51,476 nt of DNA, taken from positions 1 to 51,476 of the forward strand of contig CAINHS010000052.1 of the NCBI GenBank assembly GCA_903848955.1, in the 5' to 3' direction. Shown here piece after piece: positions 1-8,795 of the stretch (positions are counted from its first letter, which is position 1; each line of letters starts with the position of its first letter). The DNA comes from an uncultured beta proteobacterium (GTDB lineage: Bacteria > Pseudomonadota > Gammaproteobacteria > Burkholderiales > Rhodocyclaceae). Both the position numbers and the translations under genes were made by a program. The notes below the pieces were generated by a model. It searched no databases. It saw nothing but the letters and a program-made list of their open reading frames with translations, and had not been told where the DNA came from.

Positions 1-552
1 CATCTGCGTCGGCGCACGCACTTCGGCTTGGGCTTTCAGGGCGCGTTGCTGACGGGGTTCCAGGCGCGCCGAGCGGATGCCGCGCTTTGTCAGCCCCTGC
101 AAGTAATCGCGTGCTGCAGCTTCAGTGGCGAAGCCGGCAAGAACGACTTCATGGCGGCCGCCCTCCAGCGCCACCGCCTTGTGTCCTTCGATGCCGAGGC
201 GGGTCAGCTCCGCGACTTTCTTCTCGGCCGCCGCCATGCCGACCAGATCGCCGATGACCGCAACATAGACCACCGGCTCCGCCAGCGGCAGGATCTTCGC
301 TTGTCCGGCAGCCGCTTCCACGGCGGCCTTCAGCGCTCCGGCCTCGGCCATGCTCAGTCCGTTGATCAGACGGCAGCCCGGCTCTTCCTTCTCTATCGCC
401 GCTGCGCCGGTCACGATGCGCAGCTTCTCGGCCTGCAACTGCTGCCCGAGCCGCTGCGTTTCGCGGCCCTCGTCGGACGTGCCGAAATAGCCTTGCGCCC
501 AGGCAAAGAAAAGCAGATTGGCAAAAACCAGCAGGAAGAAAAACAGCCGCAT
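1..552 (-). CDS. SPOR-like membrane-anchored protein (3' end cut by window)
   Basis: 184 codons are visible and the C-terminus lies beyond the window edge. The protein opens MRLFFFLLVFANLLFFAWAQ, a short N-terminal membrane anchor or signal, followed by an Ala/Glu-rich linker. Residues from about 95 on have the alternating VVYVAVIGDL / AAEKKVAEL / GRHEVVLAGF pattern of a SPOR-type fold (about 70 residues, two alpha-beta repeats). SPOR domains bind glycan strands stripped of stem peptides at the septum. The gene follows speD by 12 nt on the same strand and probably ends the cbpA-speD run. The family call rests on pattern and hydrophobic periodicity only, so it could be another small inner-membrane protein. 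Confidence 0.6.
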   Translation of the reverse strand, partial: MRLFFFLLVFANLLFFAWAQGYFGTSDEGRETQRLGQQLQAEKLRIVTGAAAIEKEEPGCRLINGLSMAEAGALKAAVEAAAGQAKILPLAEPVVYVAVIGDLVGMAAAEKKVAELTRLGIEGHKAVALEGGRHEVVLAGFATEAAARDYLQGLTKRGIRSARLEPRQQRALKAQAEVRAPTQM

Positions 553-564
553 GGTCATCCTCCC

Positions 565-975
565 CTATTCCGAACGCACTGTGCGCCGCACTTCGCCGGC
601 ATCGCAAATAGCCGCATCGATAACGCCGCGAACCACATCGCGTCGCGTGATGTGCCCCGGCCTGAACCCGGCGCTCAATGCGCGGTAGGCAAGCTCTGCG
701 GCTGCGCGATTATCCTGACTATAGTTGCAGACGTAAAGATCGAGCGTTACCGAGTTCTGCTCCGGCCAGGTGTGAACGGCCAGATGCGATTCGGCCAGCA
801 CCAGGGCGCCGGTGGCGCCGGCGCCGGCAAATTGATGGAAAGCTTCGGCGACGACGCTGAGTCCGGCTGCGGCACAACTGTGGCGGCAGAGTGCAGCCAG
901 CTCCTGCGCGTCGAGCAGCAAGCCACGGTCGCCTTCGCAGGCGTGAAATTCGGCAAGAATGTGCAGGCCGTTCAT
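565..975 (-). CDS. speD: S-adenosylmethionine decarboxylase proenzyme
   Basis: 136 aa, the usual length of the short prokaryotic class. It makes decarboxylated SAM, the aminopropyl donor for spermidine synthesis. The self-processing site is visible as AESHLAVHTWPE: cleavage is expected between Glu62 and Ser63, Ser63 becoming the pyruvoyl group; His68 and Cys83 match the processing and catalytic residues of the family. The start MNGLHILAEF is the standard SpeD N-terminus. The gene lies 15 nt downstream of the FAD oxidoreductase gene and 12 nt upstream of the SPOR-like gene. No spermidine synthase (speE) is present in the window. Confidence 0.93.
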   Translation of the reverse strand: MNGLHILAEFHACEGDRGLLLDAQELAALCRHSCAAAGLSVVAEAFHQFAGAGATGALVLAESHLAVHTWPEQNSVTLDLYVCNYSQDNRAAAELAYRALSAGFRPGHITRRDVVRGVIDAAICDAGEVRRTVRSE

Positions 976-990
976 CCTGAGTGTCAGGGC

Positions 991-2586
991 TTATAGCGAG
1001 GATGCACAGGATACGCCGAGCCGGGCAAGTGTGCGCTCGGCGGCCAGCACGCCGCGATAGTTCGCTTCCTCGAACAGCGACAGGCCGGAAACATCGGCAT
1101 GGGCGAAGCGGATGGCGCCCCTGCCTGATTCGAGCCCGCTGCGCGCGCCGCCCCAGAGGCGGCCGGGCAGCGGCCGGATCATGGCGTGGGCATGACGGTG
1201 AATGTCGATCTGCGTCGTCAGCTCGCGAATTTCCGGATGCGGCCGCGACAGGTCGTTCAGCACTTCCCCGGCCCATGCGTTCCGGCTTTGCAACAGCTTG
1301 CCCGGGCGGGAGGACGATTCCTCGTGCAGCGCGCGATACCAGGTGATCGTGGTCGGCCCCGCTGCGTAACGCAGTTGCTGATGGGTGGCCACTACATAGC
1401 CGAGACCCGGGCTGTCATGCAGCACATTGTCCCAGGCCAGCGGATGGCCGGCGCGCGTCTGCGGTGCAGATGAAAGCGCGAGATTCGCCACCACCCATGG
1501 GGCATATTCAGCGCCCCGGATGGCCGCCAGCCATTCCGGTCGCGGCGCGGCGAAGACGTGCGGCACCAGAAACAGCGGCGCGGCCCAGATCAGTTCGCGG
1601 GCGATGATGCGCACGCTGCGGTTTTCCGCAGCAAGGTAGACGTCGCAGTTGATCTCTTTGCCGCGCTCTTCCACGCTGAACACCAGTGCGCCGGTCCGTA
1701 CCCGGTCTGTGCTCGTCCGCGCCAGACCGCGTGCCAGCCAGGCATTGCCATCCGGTGCGGTTAGCACCTGTCCTTCGCCGTCGCGGCAGGCAAAGTAGTG
1801 CAGGCCGGCCCATGCCGAAGTCTGCGCCGCCGAGGTGCCATAGTCGTCGCGGCAGGCGTAGTCGGCGAGCCAGTAAAGACCCGGGGCGGTGTAGCCTTCC
1901 CGCAGCAGCCAGTCGCGCAGCGTCATCCGGTCCAGCGCCAGCAATTCCGGATCGCGGCTGGACAGCCCCAGCGGCAGGGCGAAGGCCCGTCGCCCGGCAT
2001 CGCGTCGCCGCCGCAACCCGGCGACATGCTCCTGGAAACGCGAGTACTGCGCGCGCTCGGCTTTCGATACCCCCAGCGTCGGCCACAAACCCTCCTGCCA
2101 GTAGCCGTTGATGTAGAGACGTTCCTGCGGTGCATGGCAAAGAAATTTTTCGTCATACAGCGGCACAGCGGCATCCGGGTCGCCCTGCAGGACGCCGAGT
2201 TCGGCCAGCAACTGGCGCGTCGCTCGCGCTTCGCGAGGGGGCAGCGGCAGATAGTGGGCGCCCAGCGGGTGTGCCGAGACCGGGTTTTTTCCGGCGCGGG
2301 AATTGCCGCCGGCCTCGGCTTCCAGTTCCAGCAGCAGGAAATCATCGCAGCCCGACCGGGCCAGCTTCCACGCCGCCGAAAGCCCGCCGATGCCGCCGCC
2401 GACAATCACCACGGTGCTGCGGTGCGTTTCAGCGGGGGCGGGGAAGTCATGCTTGCGCAAACGATGGCCGAGCGTGTCGTTGGCACCCGTGAGCACACCC
2501 GGCGGCAGCGGCGGTGCCGCTCTCGATCCGCATGCTGCCAGCACGCCGCCGGCCGAAACCCCCGCAATGAAGTCGCGCCGCCGCAT
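991..2586 (-). CDS. Tat-exported FAD-dependent amine-oxidase-like oxidoreductase
   Basis: 531 aa. The N-terminus MRRRDFIAGVSAGGVLAACG has a twin-arginine motif followed by a lipobox (LAAC, Cys19), so it may be a folded, Tat-exported lipoprotein. Residues 59-75 carry the dinucleotide-binding motif VVIVGGGIGGLSAAW, then an acidic strand end (LLLELE) and a GGNSR segment typical of the NAD(P)/FAD-dependent amine oxidase / phytoene desaturase superfamily. Substrate unknown. Immediate linkage to speD (15 nt) suggests a polyamine-related role; this is inference. In related bacteria such proteins are found with spermidine-synthase-like genes, which are absent here. It starts 3 nt after the P-type ATPase stop. 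Confidence 0.8.
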   Translation of the reverse strand: MRRRDFIAGVSAGGVLAACGSRAAPPLPPGVLTGANDTLGHRLRKHDFPAPAETHRSTVVIVGGGIGGLSAAWKLARSGCDDFLLLELEAEAGGNSRAGKNPVSAHPLGAHYLPLPPREARATRQLLAELGVLQGDPDAAVPLYDEKFLCHAPQERLYINGYWQEGLWPTLGVSKAERAQYSRFQEHVAGLRRRRDAGRRAFALPLGLSSRDPELLALDRMTLRDWLLREGYTAPGLYWLADYACRDDYGTSAAQTSAWAGLHYFACRDGEGQVLTAPDGNAWLARGLARTSTDRVRTGALVFSVEERGKEINCDVYLAAENRSVRIIARELIWAAPLFLVPHVFAAPRPEWLAAIRGAEYAPWVVANLALSSAPQTRAGHPLAWDNVLHDSPGLGYVVATHQQLRYAAGPTTITWYRALHEESSSRPGKLLQSRNAWAGEVLNDLSRPHPEIRELTTQIDIHRHAHAMIRPLPGRLWGGARSGLESGRGAIRFAHADVSGLSLFEEANYRGVLAAERTLARLGVSCASSL

Positions 2587-2589
2587 GGC

Positions 2590-5262
2590 TCAGTGGTGGA
2601 CGCCCCGGCGCTGTTGCCGCAGCCAGGTTTTGCGCAGTTCTTCGACCACCCACATCAGCGCCGCGCCGGCCAGCGCCAGCACCCAGACATTGGCGCCGAG
2701 AGGTGCCGTGCCGAACAGCCAGTTGCCGGCTGCGCTATAGACGATGAACAGGATCACGCCGAGTTCCGCCACCAGCCCGAGGAAAATGTAGGGGTTGGCG
2801 AAAAATCCGGCAGCGAGCGAGGACTTGAACGGGTGGCGGCACAGCACCACATTCATCATCTGCATGACCACGATCGTCGCCAGGCAGGCTGTGGTCGCCT
2901 GCAGGTAGATGGGATCGCTGCCGGCCAGACTGCTGCCGTAATGCCATCCCGCCGCATCGAGTACGTAAAAAAACACCGCCATCGCCGCCGCCGCCTCAAG
3001 CACGCCGAGGAACAGGTAGGCGCGCAGCAGCAGGCCCCATGACAGCAGTCGTTCGTGGCGCGCCCGCGGCGGCCGCTGCATGACGTCGGGATCGGGCTTC
3101 TCGGCGCCAAGTGCCAATGCCGGCAGCATGTCGGTGCCGAGGTCGACGGCGAGGATCTGGATGATGGTCAGGGGCAGCGGAATGCGCAACAGGACGAAGG
3201 CGAGATAGGGCACCAGTTCCGGAATGTTCGAACTCAGGATGTAGGTGAGGAATTTGCGGATGTTGTCGAACACCGCGCGCCCTTCCTCGATGGCGGCGAC
3301 GATGCTGGCAAAATTGTCATCGAGCAGGATCAGGTCGGCGGCCTCCTTGGCCACATCGGTGCCGGCAATGCCCATGGCGATGCCGATGTCCGCGGTCTTC
3401 AGCGCCGGTGCGTCATTCACGCCGTCGCCGGTGACGGCAACGATCTCGCCTTTCTGCTGCAGGGCCTGCACGATCAACATCTTCTGCTCGGCGGCGACGC
3501 GGGCGAAGATGATCTCGGGGGCGTCCAGCGCCAGTTGCAGCTGCGCCTTCGAGATCGAGCGCAACTGGTCGCCGCCGATCACTACCGGCTGCTCGCCTTT
3601 CACCAGGCCGATCTGACGGGCGATGGCCAGCGCCGTGTGGGGGTGGTCGCCGGTGACCATGATGATGCGGATGCCGGCCGTGGCGCAGCGCGCGATGGCA
3701 TCCGGCACTTCGACCCGCGGCGGATCTTCGAGGCCGACCAGGCCGGAGAGGATCAGGCCGCGCTCTTCACCGGGCATGCCGTCCTTGAGCGCGCCATGGG
3801 CAAAGGCCAGCACGCGCAGGCCGGCCTCGGCCATCTGCTGCTGCGCCGCCAGCAGGCGGGTCCTGGCCACGGGATCGAGGGGCGCGACGCCGGCATCGAA
3901 CTGGACGAAGTCGCAGGCGGCCAGCACCGTTTCCGGCGCACCCTTGCAGTAGAGCATGCGGCCCTGCGGCGTTTCGACCAGCACCGACATGCGCTTGCGG
4001 TCGGTGTCGAAGGAGATCTCGTCGACACGTCTGCAGTCCGCAAGCGCGCCCGCCACCTGCCGGCCCATGTTCGCCAGTGCCACTTCCATCGGATCGCCAA
4101 GGAGTTTGCCGCCGACGGTCTTGAGGTTGTGGCACAGCGCGGCGTTAACGAAAAGCTCGCGGTTGTCCGCGGTCAGCCTTGGCTGTGCTGCCAGATCACT
4201 GAAGTCGAGGAAGCCGCCACCCAGCCACAGGCGCTGCACCGACATCAGGTTCTGCGTCAGTGTGCCGGTCTTGTCGCAGCAGATGGTCGTCGTCGACCCC
4301 AGCGCCTCGACCGCCGGCAGGTGGCGCACCAGCGCGTTGCGTTTCGCCATGCGCTGGGTCGCCATGGCCAGCGACAGCGTCACCGTCGGCAGCAGGCCTT
4401 CGGGGACGTTGGCGACGATGATGCCGATGGCAAACAGGGCGTTCTCCCACATCGGCAGGCCCATCGCCTGGCCGATGAAGAACAGCGCCACGCCCATGCC
4501 GGTGGCGAGCGCGGCGACGATGCGGGAAAGGCGCGCGATTTCGCGCTGCAGCGGCGACGAGACGGCGCCGGCGGTCTGCGTCAGATGGGCGATGCGGCCG
4601 AACTCGGTATGCATCCCCGTGGCATATACCACCGCCCGCGCCTGCCCCGATACCACGGTGGTTCCGGCCAGCACCACGTTCTTTGCATACAGCGCCGAAT
4701 CCTCGCTGCTGGGCTCGATGCCGCGCGCCTTGGGCAGGGATTCGCCGGTCACCGTCGCGGTGTTCACGCGCAGCCCGAAGGCCTCGATCAGGCGGCAGTC
4801 GGCGGGAACAAAGTTGCCTTCTTCCAGCAGCACGATGTCGCCCGGCACCAGGCCGCTGGCGAGCATCTCCACCACCTTGCCGTCGCGCAGCGCCTGCACC
4901 TTCTGCGGCAGGAGCTGGCGCAGCGCGGCGACCGCCTGCTCGGCCTTGTATTCCTGCCAGAAGGAAAAGATGCCATTGACGAGGATGACGCCGACGATGG
5001 CGACGCCGAGGCGGCCCATGCCCTGGCCCGGCTGGAAGTGTTCGGCGAGGAATGCCAGCGCGGCGCCGAGCCACAGGATGATGGCGAAGAAGTGGGTGAA
5101 TTCGCTGGCGAAGCCGAGCAGCAGATTCTCGCGCGCCACTTCCTCGACATGGTTCGGCCCGAATTCCGCCAGCCGGCGCGCCGCCTCGGCCTCTGCCAGT
5201 CCCGCCGCCCTTGTCTTCAGGCTGGCAAGCGACTGTTCGACGCCGAGGCCATGGATGCGCAT
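2590..5262 (-). CDS. P-type cation-transporting ATPase, P2-type with Na+/K+-ATPase-like ion site
   Basis: 890 aa, complete. It has an N-terminal cation-ATPase domain, the actuator TGES (172-175), the phosphorylation motif CCDKTGTLT (Asp330), KGAPE (440-444), MVTGDHP (535-541) and the hinge TGDGVNDAP (611-619). The membrane segments carry NVPEGLLP (285-292, M4), YILSSNIPE (674-682, M5) and VDLGTDMLPA (706-715, M6). The pattern Glu288 / Ser678-Asn679-Glu682 / Asp707-Asp711 matches animal Na+/K+-ATPase (P2C) rather than SERCA, which has Asn at the first M6 position. No beta-subunit gene is seen. It follows cbpM by 12 nt. The ion specificity is inferred from motifs only; Ca2+ or H+ remain possible. 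Confidence 0.88.
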   Translation of the reverse strand: MRIHGLGVEQSLASLKTRAAGLAEAEAARRLAEFGPNHVEEVARENLLLGFASEFTHFFAIILWLGAALAFLAEHFQPGQGMGRLGVAIVGVILVNGIFSFWQEYKAEQAVAALRQLLPQKVQALRDGKVVEMLASGLVPGDIVLLEEGNFVPADCRLIEAFGLRVNTATVTGESLPKARGIEPSSEDSALYAKNVVLAGTTVVSGQARAVVYATGMHTEFGRIAHLTQTAGAVSSPLQREIARLSRIVAALATGMGVALFFIGQAMGLPMWENALFAIGIIVANVPEGLLPTVTLSLAMATQRMAKRNALVRHLPAVEALGSTTTICCDKTGTLTQNLMSVQRLWLGGGFLDFSDLAAQPRLTADNRELFVNAALCHNLKTVGGKLLGDPMEVALANMGRQVAGALADCRRVDEISFDTDRKRMSVLVETPQGRMLYCKGAPETVLAACDFVQFDAGVAPLDPVARTRLLAAQQQMAEAGLRVLAFAHGALKDGMPGEERGLILSGLVGLEDPPRVEVPDAIARCATAGIRIIMVTGDHPHTALAIARQIGLVKGEQPVVIGGDQLRSISKAQLQLALDAPEIIFARVAAEQKMLIVQALQQKGEIVAVTGDGVNDAPALKTADIGIAMGIAGTDVAKEAADLILLDDNFASIVAAIEEGRAVFDNIRKFLTYILSSNIPELVPYLAFVLLRIPLPLTIIQILAVDLGTDMLPALALGAEKPDPDVMQRPPRARHERLLSWGLLLRAYLFLGVLEAAAAMAVFFYVLDAAGWHYGSSLAGSDPIYLQATTACLATIVVMQMMNVVLCRHPFKSSLAAGFFANPYIFLGLVAELGVILFIVYSAAGNWLFGTAPLGANVWVLALAGAALMWVVEELRKTWLRQQRRGVHH

Positions 5263-5274
5263 GGGACTACTTCT

Positions 5275-5595
5275 TCATCGGCCGGGGCCGCTGCACTGAA
5301 TCCGCGCCCGCAGTTCGGCGATCTCATCGAGCAGGTCGAGCGCCAGCGCCACGCCGGGCGGATTGATGTCCAGGTCGCGCGCCAGGCGCAGTGCCAGCCG
5401 CGTACGGCGCAGGGACTGGCCGCCGAAGCGCCATTCCTGGGGCGATGCGCCGACGGGTTCCAGCACGCCTTCAAGCACCCAGGTAAGCACATGCTCCTGC
5501 TCGGCACAGCAGGCCTGGCAGAGTTCCGCCAGCGTCAAATAGACCTGTTCTTCGACGACCGGACCCTGCGTGAAGGTGATGGTGGTTTGGCTCAT
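5275..5595 (-). CDS. cbpM: Chaperone modulator CbpM
   Basis: 106 aa, usual length for the family. CbpM is a MerR-like helical protein that binds the J-domain of CbpA and blocks both its co-chaperone and DNA-binding activities. Support comes from the N-terminal LTLAELCQACC segment, which resembles the MerR-type helix-turn-helix of CbpM/YccD, the C-terminal leucine-rich helix (LALDLLDEIAELRARI), and the partner gene directly upstream: the start codon overlaps the cbpA stop (ATGA, 5592-5595), so the two are translationally coupled. Confidence 0.88.
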   Translation of the reverse strand: MSQTTITFTQGPVVEEQVYLTLAELCQACCAEQEHVLTWVLEGVLEPVGASPQEWRFGGQSLRRTRLALRLARDLDINPPGVALALDLLDEIAELRARIQCSGPGR

Positions 5596-6533
5596 GGCGC
5601 GCTTCCCTCGAGGTGTGTGCGGGGGTTGAAATCAAAGGCTTTGGCCATGGCCCGGTAGGCCTCCTTCGCTTCTTCCTTGTCGGCCGGGGGCAGGGCGATG
5701 GCCAGCACCACGTACAGGTCGCCCGGTGGTGTGCCGGGGATGCCGCGCTCCTTCAGGCGCAACTGGCGGCCCGCAGCCGAACCGGGAGGAATCGTCAGTT
5801 GCACCGGACCCTCGGGAGTCGGGGCGGTGATCGAAGCCCCCAGCGCCGCCTCCCAGGGCGCGAGCGGCAGAGTCAGATAGATGTCGCGGCCATCGCTGCG
5901 GAACTGCGCATCGGGCTTGAAGGCAATCTCCAGGTAGAGATCGCCCGCGGCGCCCTCGCCGAAGCCCGGCGCGCCCTGCCCTGCCAGGCGCAGGTGCTGC
6001 CCGGCACGAATGCCTTTGGGAATGTTTACATCCAGCGTGCGTTCCTGAGTCGTGACCCGACCCTGCGCGTCCAGCATCGGCATGCGCAGCGAAACGCTGC
6101 GCCGGGCACCGTGATAGGCGTCGGCCAGGTCGATCAGCACCTTGGCGTGATGGTCCTGGCCAGGCGCATGCATGTGTTGTCCGCTGTGGCCCGGACGGCC
6201 GAACAGGGACTCGAAGAAGTCGCTGAATTCGCTTCCCGGACCGTGACCGGAATCGCGGCCGCTGAACTCGAAGCCGGCATCCCAACCCGGCGGCGGCTGG
6301 AAGTCCTGTCCGGTTTTCCACTGGCTGCCCATCTGGTCGTAGGCCGCGCGTTTTTCCGGATCCTTCAATACTGCATAGGCTTCGCCGAGTTCCTTGAAGC
6401 GCGCCTCGGCGTCGGGGTCCTTGCTGACATCCGGATGGTATTTGCGCGCCAGCTTGCGGTAGGCGCGCTTGATGTCGTCCTGGGTGGCGTCGCGCGCAAG
6501 GCCGATGGTCTCGTAATAGTCCTTGAATTTCAT
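5592..6533 (-). CDS. cbpA: DnaJ-class co-chaperone / curved-DNA-binding protein CbpA
   Basis: 313 aa. The J-domain spans residues 1-70 with the invariant HPD at 33-35. A Gly/Phe-containing linker follows (about 75-115: FEFSG, FSDFFESLFG). The C-terminal substrate-binding domains run from about 125 to 290 and lack the DnaJ zinc finger. This is the CbpA architecture: a DnaK co-chaperone that also binds curved DNA in stationary phase in E. coli. Its activity is expected to be held in check by cbpM, with which it overlaps. The start at MKFKDYYETIG is standard. It is divergent from asmA across a 173-bp region; I found no convincing sigma-32 promoter there. Confidence 0.93.
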   Translation of the reverse strand: MKFKDYYETIGLARDATQDDIKRAYRKLARKYHPDVSKDPDAEARFKELGEAYAVLKDPEKRAAYDQMGSQWKTGQDFQPPPGWDAGFEFSGRDSGHGPGSEFSDFFESLFGRPGHSGQHMHAPGQDHHAKVLIDLADAYHGARRSVSLRMPMLDAQGRVTTQERTLDVNIPKGIRAGQHLRLAGQGAPGFGEGAAGDLYLEIAFKPDAQFRSDGRDIYLTLPLAPWEAALGASITAPTPEGPVQLTIPPGSAAGRQLRLKERGIPGTPPGDLYVVLAIALPPADKEEAKEAYRAMAKAFDFNPRTHLEGSAP

Positions 6534-6706
6534 GGCGCAGGATCCGCTCCTGTAGTCCGCAAGAATTTCTGGGTTTCGGCATCCATGGCAGATTCTGCCT
6601 CTTGCGGCGGACTAAGGAAAGCGCGGGCATGCCGGTTTTCATGCAGACGCCTGTCTGTCTGATACTCTCTGCAATCCAGCGCGTTTCACAGGAACGGGAA
6701 AATTCG

Positions 6707-8779
6707 ATGAAAGCACTCCGCATCCTTGCTGTCGTCCTCAGTCTTGCAGTTGCCTTGATCGCGGCCGGCGTCGGCGTGCTTTACGCCCTGTTCGACGGCG
6801 AGAGCCTCAAGGGCGAACTGAGTCGCGCCGTACTTGAGCAGAAGCAGCGCAAGCTCGACATCGCCGGCAAGCTCGAACTCTCGGTATGGCCGGGGATCGG
6901 CATCCGGCTCGGCCGCCTGACGCTGTCGGAACGCGGGAGCAGGGACGAGTTTCTGGCGCTCGAATCGGCGCGCGTCGAAGTTGCCGTGATGCCGCTGCTG
7001 TCGAAGCAGGTGAAGGTGCAGCGCATCGAAGTCGAGGGCCTCAAGGCGACGCTGGTGAAGCAAAAGGACGGCACACTGAATGTCGCCGACCTGCTCGGCA
7101 GCGACGCCGGAAAACACGATGGCAAGGAACCGGCCAAGGGATCCGGCGCCGGCGCCGCGCCGCTGCAACTCGACATTGCCGGCATCCGGGTGGCGAATGC
7201 GCAGCTGACCTGGCGCGACGAAAAGAGCGGCAGCAGCACGGCGCTGTCCAATCTCGATTTCGCCACCGGCCGCATACAAGCCGACGGCGGCAACAAGACA
7301 TTGACGATAGACGCCTTGTCGTTTGCGGCAAAGGGCAAGAGCGGGGCCGATGCCTTCGAGCTGAAGGTGGAGGCGCCCCGGCTTGCGCTGTCACCGGAGA
7401 AGTCCGGTGGCGAGTCCTTGAGTCTTGCCGCGACCCTCACCGGCAGCGGCCGCAATGCCACGCTCAAGCTTCTCCTGTCCGGCGTCGAAGGCAATGCCAG
7501 GGTGCTGAAAGTCGGCAAGCTCGCGCTCGACCTCGATGCCCGGTCGGGTGAAACGGCAATCAAGGCCCGTCTCGATTCAGCGGTGACGGCGAATGCGGAA
7601 GCGCAGACCGTTGCGTTGGAGAAAATCGCCGGCAGCATCGACCTCGCCCATCCGCAGATGCCGATGAAACAGCTCAAGCTGCCGCTCGCCGGCAATCTGC
7701 GTGCGGACCTTGCGCAGCAGACGCTGGCGCTGGAACTCTCCACCGGGTTTGACGAATCGAAGATCGCGGCCAGGCTGAATATCGCAAAGTTCGCGCCGCT
7801 GGCGTTGGGCTTCGATCTCGACATCGACCGGCTCAATGTGGACAAGTACCTGCCCCCCGCCCCCGCCAAAGCCACCGACAAGGCTGGCAAGGCCGGCGAG
7901 TCGGCAGACGGAGGCAAGCTGGATTTCGCGGCGCTCAAGGGCCTCGATGTACATGGCGCGATCCGCATCGGTTCGCTGCAGGTGTCGAAGCTGAAACTGG
8001 CGAAGCTGAATGCGAAGATCAACATCGCCGGCGGTCGCCTCGAAGTGGCGCCGCTGACGCTGAATCTCTATGAAGGTTCGGCCAGCGGCAGCCTGTCGCT
8101 CGACGCGGCCGGAAACGCCGTCACCCTGAGGCAGAATCTGGCCGGCATCAGCATCAACCCGCTGCTGCAGGATCTCGCCGGCAAGGATCTGGTGGCAGGA
8201 CACGGCAGCGTGGTGCTTGACGTCGGCAGCCGCGGCGACAGCGTCGCGGCGATGAAGCAGGCGCTGGGCGGCACGGCATCGGTCAGCCTCAAGGACGGCG
8301 CCATCAAGGGCATCAACCTGGCGCAGAGCCTGCGCGAGCTCAAGGCCAAACTCGGCGCCGGAGGAGACGCGACACAGCAGGCCAGGACCGGCGACAAGAC
8401 TGATTTCTCGGAACTCACTGCCTCGCTGAAGATCGCCAACGGGGTCGCGCACAATGACGACCTGGCCATGAAATCGCCCTTCCTGAGACTCTCCGGCGCC
8501 GGTGACATCGACATCGGCGCCGGCCGCATGAACTACCTGGCGAAGGCCAGTGTGGTTGCCAGCAGCACCGGTCAGGGCGGACAAGGCCTCGACCAGTTGA
8601 AGGGGCTCACCGTGCCGGTGCGCGTCACGGGACCTTTCGAAAACCTGGCCTACAAGATCGAGTTCGGCAGCCTGGTTTCGGATGCCGCCAAAGCCAGGGT
8701 CGAGGAGAAGAAGCAGGAGATCAAGGGCAAGATCGAAGACAAGGCCAGGGACAAGCTCAAGGGATTGTTCGGCAAATGA
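6707..8779 (+). CDS. AsmA family protein
   Basis: 690 aa from the ATG at 6707, preceded by a purine-rich ribosome-binding region (ggaacgggaa). A single transmembrane helix (about residues 7-28) is followed by a long periplasmic part. The first section has the AsmA N-terminal pattern (KLDIAGKLELSVWPGIGIRLG, GRLTLSERG). The C-terminal section has the AsmA_2 pattern, including LAGHGSVVLDV-type repeats near residue 495. The tail (about 660-690) is a charged helix rich in Lys and Glu. AsmA-like proteins are bridge-type lipid transporters between the inner and outer membranes. An in-frame upstream ATG at 6602 would add a stretch not resembling a signal, so I reject it. The gene runs 16 nt ahead of mak. 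Confidence 0.88.
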   Translation: MKALRILAVVLSLAVALIAAGVGVLYALFDGESLKGELSRAVLEQKQRKLDIAGKLELSVWPGIGIRLGRLTLSERGSRDEFLALESARVEVAVMPLLSKQVKVQRIEVEGLKATLVKQKDGTLNVADLLGSDAGKHDGKEPAKGSGAGAAPLQLDIAGIRVANAQLTWRDEKSGSSTALSNLDFATGRIQADGGNKTLTIDALSFAAKGKSGADAFELKVEAPRLALSPEKSGGESLSLAATLTGSGRNATLKLLLSGVEGNARVLKVGKLALDLDARSGETAIKARLDSAVTANAEAQTVALEKIAGSIDLAHPQMPMKQLKLPLAGNLRADLAQQTLALELSTGFDESKIAARLNIAKFAPLALGFDLDIDRLNVDKYLPPAPAKATDKAGKAGESADGGKLDFAALKGLDVHGAIRIGSLQVSKLKLAKLNAKINIAGGRLEVAPLTLNLYEGSASGSLSLDAAGNAVTLRQNLAGISINPLLQDLAGKDLVAGHGSVVLDVGSRGDSVAAMKQALGGTASVSLKDGAIKGINLAQSLRELKAKLGAGGDATQQARTGDKTDFSELTASLKIANGVAHNDDLAMKSPFLRLSGAGDIDIGAGRMNYLAKASVVASSTGQGGQGLDQLKGLTVPVRVTGPFENLAYKIEFGSLVSDAAKARVEEKKQEIKGKIEDKARDKLKGLFGK

Positions 8780-8795
8780 GCGGGGGCGGCATCTG

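Noticed and set aside
149-607. 152-codon minus-strand frame overlapping the SPOR-like gene and speD
   Set aside because: Arg/Gly-rich shadow in another frame; the frame starting at 552 has a sensible membrane anchor and codon use.
1798-3042. Long plus-strand frames under the FAD oxidoreductase and ATPase
   Set aside because: Antisense shadows with no recognisable motif; the minus-strand genes carry clear family signatures.
3055-5658. 867-codon open frame on the plus strand
   Set aside because: It lies antisense to the complete P-type ATPase and cbpM; the translation is His/Gln/Arg-rich without domains, a usual effect of high GC content.
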